In this document: positions 22,937 through 29,760 of the stretch, in pieces
Numbering within the stretch: the first letter of the stretch is position 1
Layout: the number at the start of each line of letters is the position of its first letter
NCBI GenBank assembly: GCA_900543875.1
Contig: UQSV01000016.1
Span: 1-29,760 of the forward strand
Direction of reading: 5' to 3'
Length of the DNA: 29,760 nt
From: an uncultured Coriobacteriaceae bacterium
GTDB taxonomy: Bacteria; Actinomycetota; Coriobacteriia; Coriobacteriales; Atopobiaceae
Notes under the pieces: generated by a model
What the model was told of the DNA's origin: nothing
Databases searched by the model: none
The model's input: only the letters and a program-made list of their open reading frames with translations
Program-made: the position numbers and the translations under genes

Positions 22937-22983
22937 ATGTCTCCCCTGCGTTCGGGTTTTGTCGACGGTCATACAACCTTGGA

Positions 22984-22989
22984 AGTATA
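22984..22989 (-). promoter_or_regulatory. Candidate -10 box of alaS
   Basis: On the minus strand CTGTATACT contains TATACT with an extended TG-like context, about 48 bases before the alaS ATG. No good -35 box is visible 16-18 bases upstream. Confidence 0.4.
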
Positions 22990-23059
22990 CAGCGTGCCGG
23001 CCGCTTGGAGCCGCGAGGCCGCGCCCCCGCACGAATGCTCCAGCGCATGGGACAAGCGG

Positions 23060-24396
23060 CTACTCCCCCTTGTGAAGGCGCGCGCGGAAGTGGTCGAGAA
23101 GGCCAGGCTCGGGCGCGGGGGCCTCGTCGGCCCGGACGTCGTCGGCGTCGCGGTTGGCCACGATGAGCGAGGTGGCGGCCAGCGAGTCGTCGTCGAGGGC
23201 GTCATACGAGGGCACCGGCGAGCCGTCGGCGTGGTGGAAGGGGGTCCCCTTGAAGAGCGCGCCGTCGAAGCCCACGAGCTGTCGGCCGGTCTTGCTCTCG
23301 AAGTAGTAGATGAACGCGCCCTTGACCGCAGCCGTGAGCGGCACGGCCAGCGCCATGCCCACGGCGCCGCCCAGGCTCGCGCCCACCGTGATGCCAATGA
23401 GGCTCATGGCAGGGTGGATCTTCACCGCGCTCTGCATCACGAGCGGACTCACCAGATTGTCGGTGACGTTCTGCGCAACGATGGCCCAGACGAGCGTCCA
23501 CACCGCAACGGCCGGGCTCGCAAAGAGGCCGGTCAGCGTGGCCAGCAGGGCAGACACCGCGGGGCCCACGACGGGCACGAAGTGCATGATGCCCACGACG
23601 ACGCCCATGAGCCCGGCATACGGGTGTCCACAGATCCACAGCGCAAGAAACACCAGCGCACCGTTGAGCACGCTCGTAATCACGATGCCGCGCATGTAGC
23701 CGCCCACCGAGCGGCCCAGGACCGCCACGAGCAGCGCCAGATCCTCGTCATGGCGCGGACCTGCGATGACGCCCAGCTCGCGCATGATGGCCGGGTAGTC
23801 CCCGGGTAGTCCTTCGCAAACCAGTAGGCCAGCACAAGGCCCAGGAAGAACATCACGAAGTCGTTTGCGAGCGCCATCATGTTGGGCACGAGGGCGGCAG
23901 ACAGCCAGTTGGCAAGCCTGGTCACGAGGGCCTTGCCCACGTCTCCCAGGGTTCCGATGGCACCCTGCACGCTATCCCAGAGCACGGAGTTCTTGCCCTG
24001 CGTGAACGGCAGGATGAAGTTGCGCGCCGCGTCCTGGAGCTGCGAGAAGAAGGCGGGCATGCGCTCGAGCAGCTGCCTCAACTGGTCGAGGAACATGGGC
24101 CCCAGCCAGCACAGGAGCCCCGCGACAATGGCCAGAAACGCCACAAGCGAGACGAGCGCTCCCAGGCCGCGGCCCACGCCGTGGCGCTCGAGCCAATTGG
24201 TGAGCGAGCTGCAAATGAACCCCACAACGGCACCCACGAGCAGGCACTTGACGGCGTCGCCCACGGAGCCAAGCGCCACAAGCGCGATGACGAACGCCAC
24301 GGCACAGCCCACAAAGGCCCACGCGCGCACGGCGACGAGCCGCGCGGACACGTAGGCCCGCTGTTGCTCGTCGGGGGTCTTTCGGCCAGCCGTCAC
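23060..24396 (-). pseudogene. AI-2E family transporter gene disrupted by an 11-bp duplication
   Basis: Two overlapping frames together encode one PerM/AI-2E family membrane protein. The 5' frame starts at GTG 24396 (overlapping the sigma factor stop, GTGA) and gives about seven-tenths of the membrane domain up to LVLAYWFAKDYP. The 3' frame resumes with AIMRELGVIAGPRHDEDL and runs to 23060, including GIMHFVPVVGPAVSALLA and PLVMQSAVKIHPAMSLIGI, typical of the family. The break is a perfect tandem duplication of CCGGGTAGTCC at 23791-23812. Removing one copy restores a single frame of 441 residues. As it stands translation leaves frame after about 200 residues. Family members are permease-like proteins of mixed or unproven substrates. 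A sequencing or assembly error, a recent mutation or phase variation are all possible. Confidence 0.9.
23791..23812. repeat. Perfect 11-bp tandem duplication within the AI-2E transporter gene
   Basis: CCGGGTAGTCC at 23791-23801 is repeated exactly at 23802-23812. Eleven is not a multiple of three, so the duplication shifts the frame; the flanking codons join as Ala-Lys-Asp-Tyr-Pro-Ala-Ile-Met when one copy is removed. Confidence 0.97.
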
Positions 24397-25250
24397 CGCA
24401 TCAGCCCCTCGGGGTCGACCTTCTCCTGCAGCTTCTTGAGCGTTCGACGCAAAAGGCGGCTCACCTGCACCTGGGACACGCCCAGGCGCTTGGCGATCTC
24501 GACCTGCGTGAGGTTGTCGTTGAAGCGCATGCGGATGACCTCCTGCTCGCGCGGCGAGAACTCCTTGATGGTGTCCTCGATGACCATACGGTCGTCGGAG
24601 GCGGCCAGGTCCTGGTCAACGCTCGCGTAGTGGTCGATGACCGCGGGCGCGTCATCGTCGTCGGAGCCACCGGCCTCGAGCGGCACGGAGCTGTAGGCAC
24701 TCGAGGACTCCATGGCCTCGAGCACCTCCTCGACCGTGACGCCAAGCTTGCTAGCGACCTCCTCGGTGGAGGGGGTGCGCTGCAGCTCCTTGGTGAGCTC
24801 GTCGGTGGCCTGGTTGACCTTGCTCGACAGCTCCTGCAGGCGGCGCGGCACGCGCACGCTCCAGCCCTTGTCGCGGAAGTGGCGCTTGATCTCGCCCAGG
24901 ATGGTGGGCGTGGCATACGTGGTGAACTCGAGGCCGCGCTCGGGGTCAAAGCGGTCGATGGCCTTGATGAGGCCAATCGTGCCCACCTGCACGAGGTCAT
25001 CGAGCGGCTCGCCGCGGTTCTTGAACTTGCTCGCGAGGAAGCGCACCAGGTTGAGGTGGCTCATCACCAGCTCGTTGCGGGCGTCCTCGTCGCCCTGCTC
25101 CTTGTAGAGTGCAAACAGCTCGCGCGTACGCTGCTTGTCCCACGCGAGCTTGCCCTTGGGCGTGCCGGGCAGCTCGTGGGTGGAGGCGGCAGCGGCACGC
25201 CGGGCCTCGGCGCGCTGCTCGCTGGTTAGCTCTGTCGATTCGCTAGGCAT
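24393..25250 (-). CDS. SigB/SigF-type alternative sigma factor
   Basis: ATG at 25250 overlaps the end of the anti-sigma gene by eight bases (ATGCCTAG). The 285-aa protein has sigma-70 region 2 (NLVRFLASKFKNRGEPLDDLVQ, then GLIKAIDRFDPERGLEFTTYATPTILGEIKRHFRDKG) and region 3 (VRVPRRLQELSSKVNQATDEL). Region 4 follows, with a helix-turn-helix (FSPREQEVIRMRF, NLTQVEIAKRLGVSQVQVSRLL). This is the stress/sporulation SigB-SigF-SigG subgroup. It is encoded directly after its likely anti-sigma partner, so activity is probably set by partner binding. The gene stop overlaps the GTG of the AI-2E transporter gene. Confidence 0.92.
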   Translation of the reverse strand: MPSESTELTSEQRAEARRAAAASTHELPGTPKGKLAWDKQRTRELFALYKEQGDEDARNELVMSHLNLVRFLASKFKNRGEPLDDLVQVGTIGLIKAIDRFDPERGLEFTTYATPTILGEIKRHFRDKGWSVRVPRRLQELSSKVNQATDELTKELQRTPSTEEVASKLGVTVEEVLEAMESSSAYSSVPLEAGGSDDDDAPAVIDHYASVDQDLAASDDRMVIEDTIKEFSPREQEVIRMRFNDNLTQVEIAKRLGVSQVQVSRLLRRTLKKLQEKVDPEGLMR

Positions 25251-25623
25251 CGGCAACATCCACGGACTTGGAGAGGTGAAGCGTGCGCGTCGAGCGGTCG
25301 AAGACGCACTCGTCGCACACGGCGTTGAGGATGAGCTCGGCGTAGGTCGAGGCCGGGTCGTCCTCGGGAAGGTCGTTTGGGCCAAACGCGAACTTGGCGC
25401 CCAGGTAGCCCTCGGCCACCTGGAACTCGATGTCACACGCGGCGGGGCCGGAAGCGCAGCACCACACGAAGGCCTCCTCGGCGGCCATGCGGGCGTCCTC
25501 GACGTCCTCGACTGACTGGCCGGAGATGACGGCGAGGTTCGCGGCCATCATGCGGACGGTGCGCGCAAAGTCGGGCTGGGCGGGGATGCTGAGGTTGACG
25601 ATCTGCTTGTCCATCTTCGCCAC
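25243..25623 (-). CDS. RsbW-like anti-sigma factor with degenerate ATP site
   Basis: The 126-aa protein begins like RsbW/SpoIIAB (VNLSIPAQPDFARTVRMMAANLAVISGQSVEDVEDARMAAEEAF) and lies directly before the sigma gene, which supports an anti-sigma role. In kinase-type members the following N-box reads SEACTNAVxHA. Here it is EEAFVWCCAS (49-58), lacking the Asn and His, and the DxGxG box is not found in FGPNDLPEDDPAS. Phosphorylation of an anti-anti-sigma partner is therefore doubtful, and no RsbV-type gene is nearby. ATG at 25623 lies two bases after the DUF948-like gene. Confidence 0.8.
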   Translation of the reverse strand: MAKMDKQIVNLSIPAQPDFARTVRMMAANLAVISGQSVEDVEDARMAAEEAFVWCCASGPAACDIEFQVAEGYLGAKFAFGPNDLPEDDPASTYAELILNAVCDECVFDRSTRTLHLSKSVDVADA

Positions 25624-25625
25624 CC

Positions 25626-26225
25626 CTACTCGGCAGAGCCATCGGTCGTGGCGGCATCGCCCTCGGCCTGTGCGGAGGCGCCGGGGTAGGTAAAGTAGCC
25701 CGTGTCGCCCTTGACCCGTTCGACCTCGACGTCTGCCTCGGGCGTAGGCTCGCCGGTCTCGTCCTTGGGGGCCTCGAGGTTCGCGGCGGTCTCGGGGGCG
25801 GCGATCTTGGCGGCCTTGCCAGCGCCGGTCACCTTGCCGGCGACCTTGGCGGCAACGCCTGCGACGCCGCGCGAGACGGACTCGGCCGCGCCGGTCACGG
25901 CATCGGTCACGTGGGCGCCCGCGCCGGTCACGGCGTTGACATCGGAGAGGATGCCCTCGACGCGCACGAGGTCGACGTTGATGAGGTCAACCGTAGTCGA
26001 GGCCTTCTCGAGGATCGGGGCGACCTCCTTGACCGCAGGGCCAAGCTCGTCGATGGCGCCGTCGAGCTTGGCGATGGCGGGACGGACCTCACCGATTGTG
26101 TCGTTCACGGAGTCCGAGAGCTCGCTGACGCTCTTGCGGGTCTGGCGCAGGGTGAGGGCAAGCTCGACCACGGCCCAGACGCCGGCAATCACGAGGACGA
26201 TGAGGGCGATCGTCATTGGATCCAT
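25626..26225 (-). CDS. DUF948-like membrane-anchored protein
   Basis: The 199-aa protein starts with one membrane helix (MTIALIVLVIAGVWAVVELALTL) followed by a helical region of spaced hydrophobic residues (SVSELSDSVNDTIGEVRPAIAKLDGAIDELGPAVKEVAPILEKAS) typical of DUF948. An Ala/Gly/Val-rich middle and an acidic low-complexity C-terminus follow. Function is unknown; it is first in the operon with the anti-sigma and sigma genes, so it may sense or transmit a membrane stress signal, which is inference. ATG at 26225 follows GGAGGAA. Confidence 0.75.
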   Translation of the reverse strand: MDPMTIALIVLVIAGVWAVVELALTLRQTRKSVSELSDSVNDTIGEVRPAIAKLDGAIDELGPAVKEVAPILEKASTTVDLINVDLVRVEGILSDVNAVTGAGAHVTDAVTGAAESVSRGVAGVAAKVAGKVTGAGKAAKIAAPETAANLEAPKDETGEPTPEADVEVERVKGDTGYFTYPGASAQAEGDAATTDGSAE

Positions 26226-26259
26226 CGGGATTCCTCCAAGTTTCTAAGCGATAAGCGTG

Positions 26260-26300
26260 GCGCCCGCAGGAGGCGGGCGCGCTCCATGGGCTTCATTCTA
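26260..26300 (-). promoter_or_regulatory. Leader hairpin and candidate -10 box of the sigma operon
   Basis: GCGCCCGC (26260-26267) and GCGGGCGC (26273-26280) form a tight 8-bp hairpin ahead of the DUF948-like gene. On the minus strand GGGTAGAAT (26303-26295) precedes it. TAGAAT could be a -10 box, and GGGTA recalls SigB-type -10 elements, but no GTTT -35 box was found. Confidence 0.3.
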
Positions 26301-26333
26301 CCCATCCGCGTGGGCGGGCAGCGCTGCGGGTGT

Positions 26334-26451
26334 GGCCGAGAAGCACGTGCGCGGCCGCGAGAATCCGCCTGAATCGCGGGCAAAGCCGAGAAGGATGGGG
26401 CGCGCCCACTCGTACGGTCCGCTCGCCAGCGCCATGGACATGGCCGAGAAG
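26334..26451. repeat. Three scattered copies of a GGCCGAGAAG motif
   Basis: GGCCGAGAAG occurs at 26334-26343 and 26442-26451 and as AGCCGAGAAG at 26384-26393. Each is followed by a few bases and then GCGCGGC/GCGCGCC/GCGCGCA. The spacing is 50 and 58 bp. The 248-base gap 26226-26473 holds no supported gene. Confidence 0.55.
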
Positions 26452-26473
26452 GACGCGGCGCGCACTCGCCCCC

Positions 26474-27844
26474 CTACTGCTGCGGCCGGTCGTGGCGCGT
26501 CGCGTCGAGGCGCCAGGCCTCCCAGCCGCGGCCGCTGGGGTGGAAGAACGCCCCGTGCTCCAGGCCGTCGGGCAGGTACTGCTGGGGCACCCAGCCCTCC
26601 GGGTAGTCATGCGGGTAGAGGTAGGGGCCATAGGCGTCTGACCCCGGACGGTGGCGGTCCCTCAGGTGGTTGGGCACCTCGCGGCGCGGCCCGTGGCGCA
26701 CCTCGTTCAGCGCGGCGTCGATGCCCGCCTCGGCGGCGTTGCTCTTGGGAGCCAGGCACACGTAGAGCGCGGCCTGTGCCAGGTTGATGCGGCACTCGGG
26801 ATAGCCAATGACCTCGGCAGACTTAAAGGCGGCGTGGGCAATGAGCAGGGCCTGCGGGTCTGCGTTGCCCACGTCCTCGCTCGCGTGAATCATGATGCGG
26901 CGAGCAATGAACTTGGGGTCCTCGCCCGCGTCGATCATGCGGGCGAGCCAGTAGAGCACGGCGTCGGGGTCGCTGCCGCGCATCGACTTGATGAACGCCG
27001 AGATGATGTCGTAGTGCATGTCGCCGGACTTGTCATACGGCAAGCCCCGGCGCGGGTTGGCCTCGAGCACGTGCTCGACCGTGATGGGCAGCGCCTCGCC
27101 GTCCGCGCCCAGGCACGAGCCGTCCGCGAGCGTCACCGTGCCGTCGGACCCCACCTTGGCCGCGGGCGGCAGCGCCATCTGGCTCGCGAGCTCGAGCGAG
27201 GTGAGCGCGGCGCGCGCGTCTCCCCCGGCAAGCTGCACGATCTGCTCAAGTGCGTCGTCATTGAGTGAGAAGGCGCCGCGCAGGCCGTGCTCGGAGGTGC
27301 AGGCGCGGCGCAGCAGCTCGGCGATGTCCTCGTTTCCCAGCGGCTGCAGCTCGACCACGCGGCTGCGCGAGATGAGCGCCGAGTTGACCTCGAAGTAGGG
27401 GTTCTCGGTGGTGGCGCCGATGAGCACCACGATGCGGTCTTCGACGGCGTGGAGCAGCGCGTCTTGCTGCGTGCGCGAAAAACGATGGATCTCGTCGACG
27501 AACAGGATGGTGCGTACTCCACGCGTCATGAGGCGGCTCTCGGCGGCGTCAATCTCGCGGCGCAGGTCCTTGACGGTGCCCATGACGGCCGAGACCTCGA
27601 CGAACTCCGCATGGGTGGTGTTGGCGATGATGCGCGCCAGGGTGGTCTTGCCAGTGCCCGCGGGCCCGTAGAGAATCACGCTCGACAAAACGTCGTGCTC
27701 GATGGCACGACGCAGCCACGAGCCCTCGCCCACCGCCTGGGCCTGACCCACGTACTCGGCAAGGGTCTGTGGGCGCATGCGCACGGCCAGCGGCGCGTTC
27801 TCGTTGCGTTTGTAGCGCTCGGCTTGTGTAAACAGAGTATCCAT
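26474..27844 (-). CDS. rarA: Replication-associated recombination protein RarA (MgsA)
   Basis: The 456-aa AAA+ ATPase shows PLAVRMRPQTLAEYVGQ, Walker A GPAGTGKTT, Walker B FVDEIHRF, sensor 1 GATTENPYFEVNSALISR, and the C-terminal tetramerisation region beginning YDKSGDMHYDIISAFIKSMRGSDPDAVLYWLARM. RarA acts at stalled replication forks with SSB. ATG at 27844 has no ribosome binding site; a TACAAT box ends only 7 bases upstream, suggesting a leaderless message. The frame is open for 16 more codons upstream but without similarity. Confidence 0.95.
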   Translation of the reverse strand: MDTLFTQAERYKRNENAPLAVRMRPQTLAEYVGQAQAVGEGSWLRRAIEHDVLSSVILYGPAGTGKTTLARIIANTTHAEFVEVSAVMGTVKDLRREIDAAESRLMTRGVRTILFVDEIHRFSRTQQDALLHAVEDRIVVLIGATTENPYFEVNSALISRSRVVELQPLGNEDIAELLRRACTSEHGLRGAFSLNDDALEQIVQLAGGDARAALTSLELASQMALPPAAKVGSDGTVTLADGSCLGADGEALPITVEHVLEANPRRGLPYDKSGDMHYDIISAFIKSMRGSDPDAVLYWLARMIDAGEDPKFIARRIMIHASEDVGNADPQALLIAHAAFKSAEVIGYPECRINLAQAALYVCLAPKSNAAEAGIDAALNEVRHGPRREVPNHLRDRHRPGSDAYGPYLYPHDYPEGWVPQQYLPDGLEHGAFFHPSGRGWEAWRLDATRHDRPQQ

Positions 27845-27851
27845 GGGAACA

Positions 27852-27857
27852 ATTGTA
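27852..27857 (-). promoter_or_regulatory. -10 box immediately before rarA (leaderless start)
   Basis: On the minus strand TACAAT (27857-27852) is separated by TGTTCCC from the rarA ATG, placing the transcription start at or one base from the A of ATG. The -35 region (ATGATT at 17-bp spacing) is weak. Confidence 0.5.
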
Positions 27858-27889
27858 CGACACTTTGGCGCTTGAATCATCGCGAAGGG

Positions 27890-27945
27890 CATGACAGAGG
27901 GACGTGTCTTTTGTCATATGGCAGAAGGCGCGTCCCTCCGTCATG
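27890..27945. repeat. Interrupted palindrome of the GGGAC/GTCCC family
   Basis: CATGAC-a-GAGGGACG (27890-27904) pairs with CGTCCCTC-c-GTCATG (27931-27945), 14 of 15 positions. The 26-base centre also has partial symmetry (CTTTTG/CAGAAG). It lies between the dGTPase gene and rarA. Confidence 0.75.
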
Positions 27946-27963
27946 GACGCCCCTGTCACGCCC

Positions 27964-29196
27964 CTAGCAGAAGTAGCCGCGGCGGCGAAAGACGGGGGCG
28001 CAGCTGGGGTCGAGGTCCTGGCAAAGGGCCACGAAGTAGTCGTCGGTCATCGAGGAGATGTAGACCACCACCGTGAGGTCGAGGTCCGCCTGCCAGTCGT
28101 AGCTGCGGCCATAGTGGGCAAGCGTGCGCTCAACGTCAGCGATGTGGTGGCGAAACACGGGGCTGTCGGTGCGCCCGGCGGCAAGGTCTGCGCGCATGCG
28201 CTCGTAGACCATGGCAAAGAGCTCGGCGAAGTCTGCCGAGAGGTCTCCCGAGAGCTCGCTGGCGTTGTAGATCTTCTCGTAGTTCTCGCGCTTGGCGCGG
28301 CGCATCTCGGCAAACGCCGCCTCGCTCATCTCGATGCGGGACTTGCCAAAGCTGTGCTCCACCACGTCGGTGATGAAGGCGCCCAGGGCCCACGTGTTGT
28401 AGGCGCTGCCCAGGCCGTCGTCAAAGGTGTCCTCGCGTGCCACGCCCGCGGCGATGGCGTCCTGTCGGTCCTTGCCCACGTAGGCGATGATGTCGGAGAC
28501 GCGCACGACGCACCCCTCGAGCGTCATGGGGCGCAGGTGCCCAATCGCGTGCTCGCCGTTGTCCCAGCAGCCCTGCACGATCTTGTCAAACTCGGAGAAG
28601 CTCGCAAGGTCGCTCGTCTCGAACACCTGACGCTCGCACTCGCCGTTGTGGCAGATAACGCCGTCGAGCGTCTGGAGGGTGAGGTTGCGGCCGTAGAGCA
28701 CGTCGAGCACGCGCACGCTCTGCACGTTGTGAAAGAACCAACGGCCGGTGCGGCCGTGGTAGACGTCGTTCAGGAAGCGCTCGCCGGCGTGGCCAAACGG
28801 CGTGTGGCCAATGTCGTGGCCAAGGGCAATGGCCTCGATGAGGTCGAGGTTGAGCCCCAGCGACAGGCCGATGTCGCGCGCCACGCGGCTCACGAGCTGC
28901 ACGTGCAGGCCGCGACGGGTGATGTCATCGTTGGCGCGCAGGGAGAACACCTGGGTCTTGCCCGCGAGGCGGTTGTAGGCAGGCAGGTGGATAACCTTCT
29001 CGGCATCGCGCACGAAGGCGGGGCGGCTCGCGGTGGCGCGGTCGCGCTCGGTGTTCTCGCGGCGGATGGCGGCTGTGTTCTGCGTGGCGTAGGCGCTCAG
29101 GTGGCCGCGGGCGCGCTGGTCGAGAACGGCACCCGCGAGACGCGGCGACAGCTCCTGCGGCAGGTTGGGAACGAGGCGGTTCGCGAGGTTTGCCAT
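27964..29196 (-). CDS. dgt: dGTP triphosphohydrolase-like HD protein
   Basis: The 410-aa HD-domain protein has the family start of the catalytic domain (RDAEKVIHLPAYNRLAGKTQVF) and the metal ligands HVQLVSRVARDI and GHDIGHTPFGHAGE. Further segments are FFHNVQSVRVLD, CHNGECE, MTLEGCVVRVSDIIAYVGKDRQDAI and a C-terminal helical region. Enzymes of this group hydrolyse dGTP or other dNTPs to nucleoside and tripolyphosphate. The exact substrate is not predictable. ATG at 29196 follows GGAGAG, 14 bases after the upstream gene stops. Confidence 0.92.
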   Translation of the reverse strand: MANLANRLVPNLPQELSPRLAGAVLDQRARGHLSAYATQNTAAIRRENTERDRATASRPAFVRDAEKVIHLPAYNRLAGKTQVFSLRANDDITRRGLHVQLVSRVARDIGLSLGLNLDLIEAIALGHDIGHTPFGHAGERFLNDVYHGRTGRWFFHNVQSVRVLDVLYGRNLTLQTLDGVICHNGECERQVFETSDLASFSEFDKIVQGCWDNGEHAIGHLRPMTLEGCVVRVSDIIAYVGKDRQDAIAAGVAREDTFDDGLGSAYNTWALGAFITDVVEHSFGKSRIEMSEAAFAEMRRAKRENYEKIYNASELSGDLSADFAELFAMVYERMRADLAAGRTDSPVFRHHIADVERTLAHYGRSYDWQADLDLTVVVYISSMTDDYFVALCQDLDPSCAPVFRRRGYFC

Positions 29197-29210
29197 GGCA
29201 ATCTTCTCTC

Positions 29211-29760
29211 CTACTCGTCGAGCAGCGTGAACATCGAGATGGTCTGGCCCACCGGCGTGTCCTCGACGGCCGCGGCCCTGCGGGTTGGCTTGTTGGCCGA
29301 GACGGACACAGGCTTGACGGGTTCGTCGCCCTCGACCTTAGCCGAGACGGGCGCAGGCTTGACGGGTTCGTCGCCCTCGACCTTGGCCGAGACGGACGTG
29401 GCTTCTGCCTCGGCATCTGCCACGTTGGCCGAGACGGGCGTGGCCTCTGGCTTGGGCTCAATCGCGGCGGCAACCGTGGCCTTAGCCTTGCGGCCGCCCC
29501 GCTTCTTGGTCCCTCCACCAGATTGGGACAGAAAGGCTACGGGCGGAAGTGTCCCAGTTCCAGCGCAGGCGCCGCAGCGGCCAAAGCGGCCCGTCTCACG
29601 CAGGCACTGGCACGAGAGCTTGGGCAGCTCGGAGCACACGAAGCGCGCCAGCAGCGCGGCGCCGGCCGCCGTGGGGTGACCGTCCTCGTCGCTCAGCAGG
29701 TCCTCGGGCAAGGCGGGGGCGCGCAGCACCATGACGGCGGGGGCGCTCGCGGCGAGCCTG
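29211..29760 (-). CDS. Unidentified protein, C-terminal part, with Cys cluster and repeat tail
   Basis: The frame is open to the right edge of the window, so the start is missing; at least 183 residues are visible. I do not recognise the family. A segment LSCQCLRETGRFGRCGACAGTG has CxC and CxxC pairs and may bind zinc. The rest is a disordered Lys/Ala/Val/Glu-rich tail with a 15-residue unit VSAKVEGDEPVKPAP repeated nearly exactly (45-bp DNA repeat, 29309-29350 and 29354-29395) and degenerate copies before and after. The end is VGQTISMFTLLDE. It is probably cotranscribed with dgt. Confidence 0.6.
   Translation of the reverse strand, partial: RLAASAPAVMVLRAPALPEDLLSDEDGHPTAAGAALLARFVCSELPKLSCQCLRETGRFGRCGACAGTGTLPPVAFLSQSGGGTKKRGGRKAKATVAAAIEPKPEATPVSANVADAEAEATSVSAKVEGDEPVKPAPVSAKVEGDEPVKPVSVSANKPTRRAAAVEDTPVGQTISMFTLLDE
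29309..29395 (-). repeat. 45-bp in-frame tandem repeat in the partial gene
   Basis: Forty-two bases at 29309-29350 recur at 29354-29395 with a single difference (CTTAGCC versus CTTGGCC), giving two copies of a 15-residue unit. The high identity indicates a recent duplication. Confidence 0.9.

Noticed and set aside
20897..23809. 970-residue plus-strand open frame opposite alaS
   Set aside because: Same GC-driven antisense effect. It runs across alaS, the intergenic region and the AI-2E gene without similarity to any family.
23680..24396. Two separate genes in place of one AI-2E transporter
   Set aside because: The frames overlap and are exactly joined by removing one 11-bp repeat, so a split single gene is the simpler reading.
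27904..29679. 591-residue plus-strand open frame opposite dgt
   Set aside because: Antisense shadow of dgt and the partial gene. Its repeat segments simply mirror the 45-bp repeat of the real frame.

Overview
The window is high-GC DNA. Almost every gene is on the minus strand, and the codon use, gene content and gene order fit a gut-type actinobacterium of the Coriobacteriia (Olsenella, Collinsella or Atopobiaceae-like). This placement is inferred from protein and operon resemblance only, with no database search. No prophage, transposase, CRISPR array, tRNA or rRNA was recognised.

Left end (1-1901): a SAM-I riboswitch with its own promoter and intrinsic terminator leads into metK on the minus strand. 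After about 210 residues metK runs in frame into an unrelated alpha/beta hydrolase. DNA beyond the join ends in a dispersed-repeat-like sequence reminiscent of Firmicutes. This is either a genuine fusion or, more simply, a chimeric join. From 2038 to 7266 the only plus-strand genes form a two-gene operon of large YhgE/Pip (EsaA-like) membrane proteins, with an operator-like inverted repeat in front and a strong terminator behind.

Middle (7436-22989): a long run of minus-strand housekeeping genes. In transcription order these are alaS, ruvX, mltG, yqeG, an A24 prepilin peptidase, aroK, an aroB-like gene, an M24 Xaa-Pro peptidase, then efp, an Asp23/Gls24 gene, nusB, xseB and tlyA. They serve alanine charging, rRNA and translation maintenance, peptidoglycan synthesis and the shikimate pathway. 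A complete mannose-type PTS operon (manX, manY, manZ and a DUF956 gene) sits between the peptidase gene and efp. It has its own AT-rich control region and terminators. The aroB-like protein has lost the catalytic motifs of dehydroquinate synthase.

Right part (23060-29760): a stress-sigma cassette (DUF948-like membrane protein, RsbW-like anti-sigma, SigB/SigF-type sigma factor, AI-2E family transporter). The transporter gene is frameshifted by a perfect 11-bp tandem duplication. Further right are rarA (probably a leaderless transcript), a dGTPase-family gene, and the 3' part of an unidentified cysteine- and repeat-containing gene.

The intergenic DNA is rich in small repeats: a 30-bp-period repeat with an inverted copy, a 43-bp tandem repeat, a GGGACA/TGTCCC palindrome family, and a 16-bp motif pair. 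No clear new defence or mobile system is visible. The strongest leads are the metK chimera, the AI-2E duplication, the degenerate AroB and the tandem YhgE pair.
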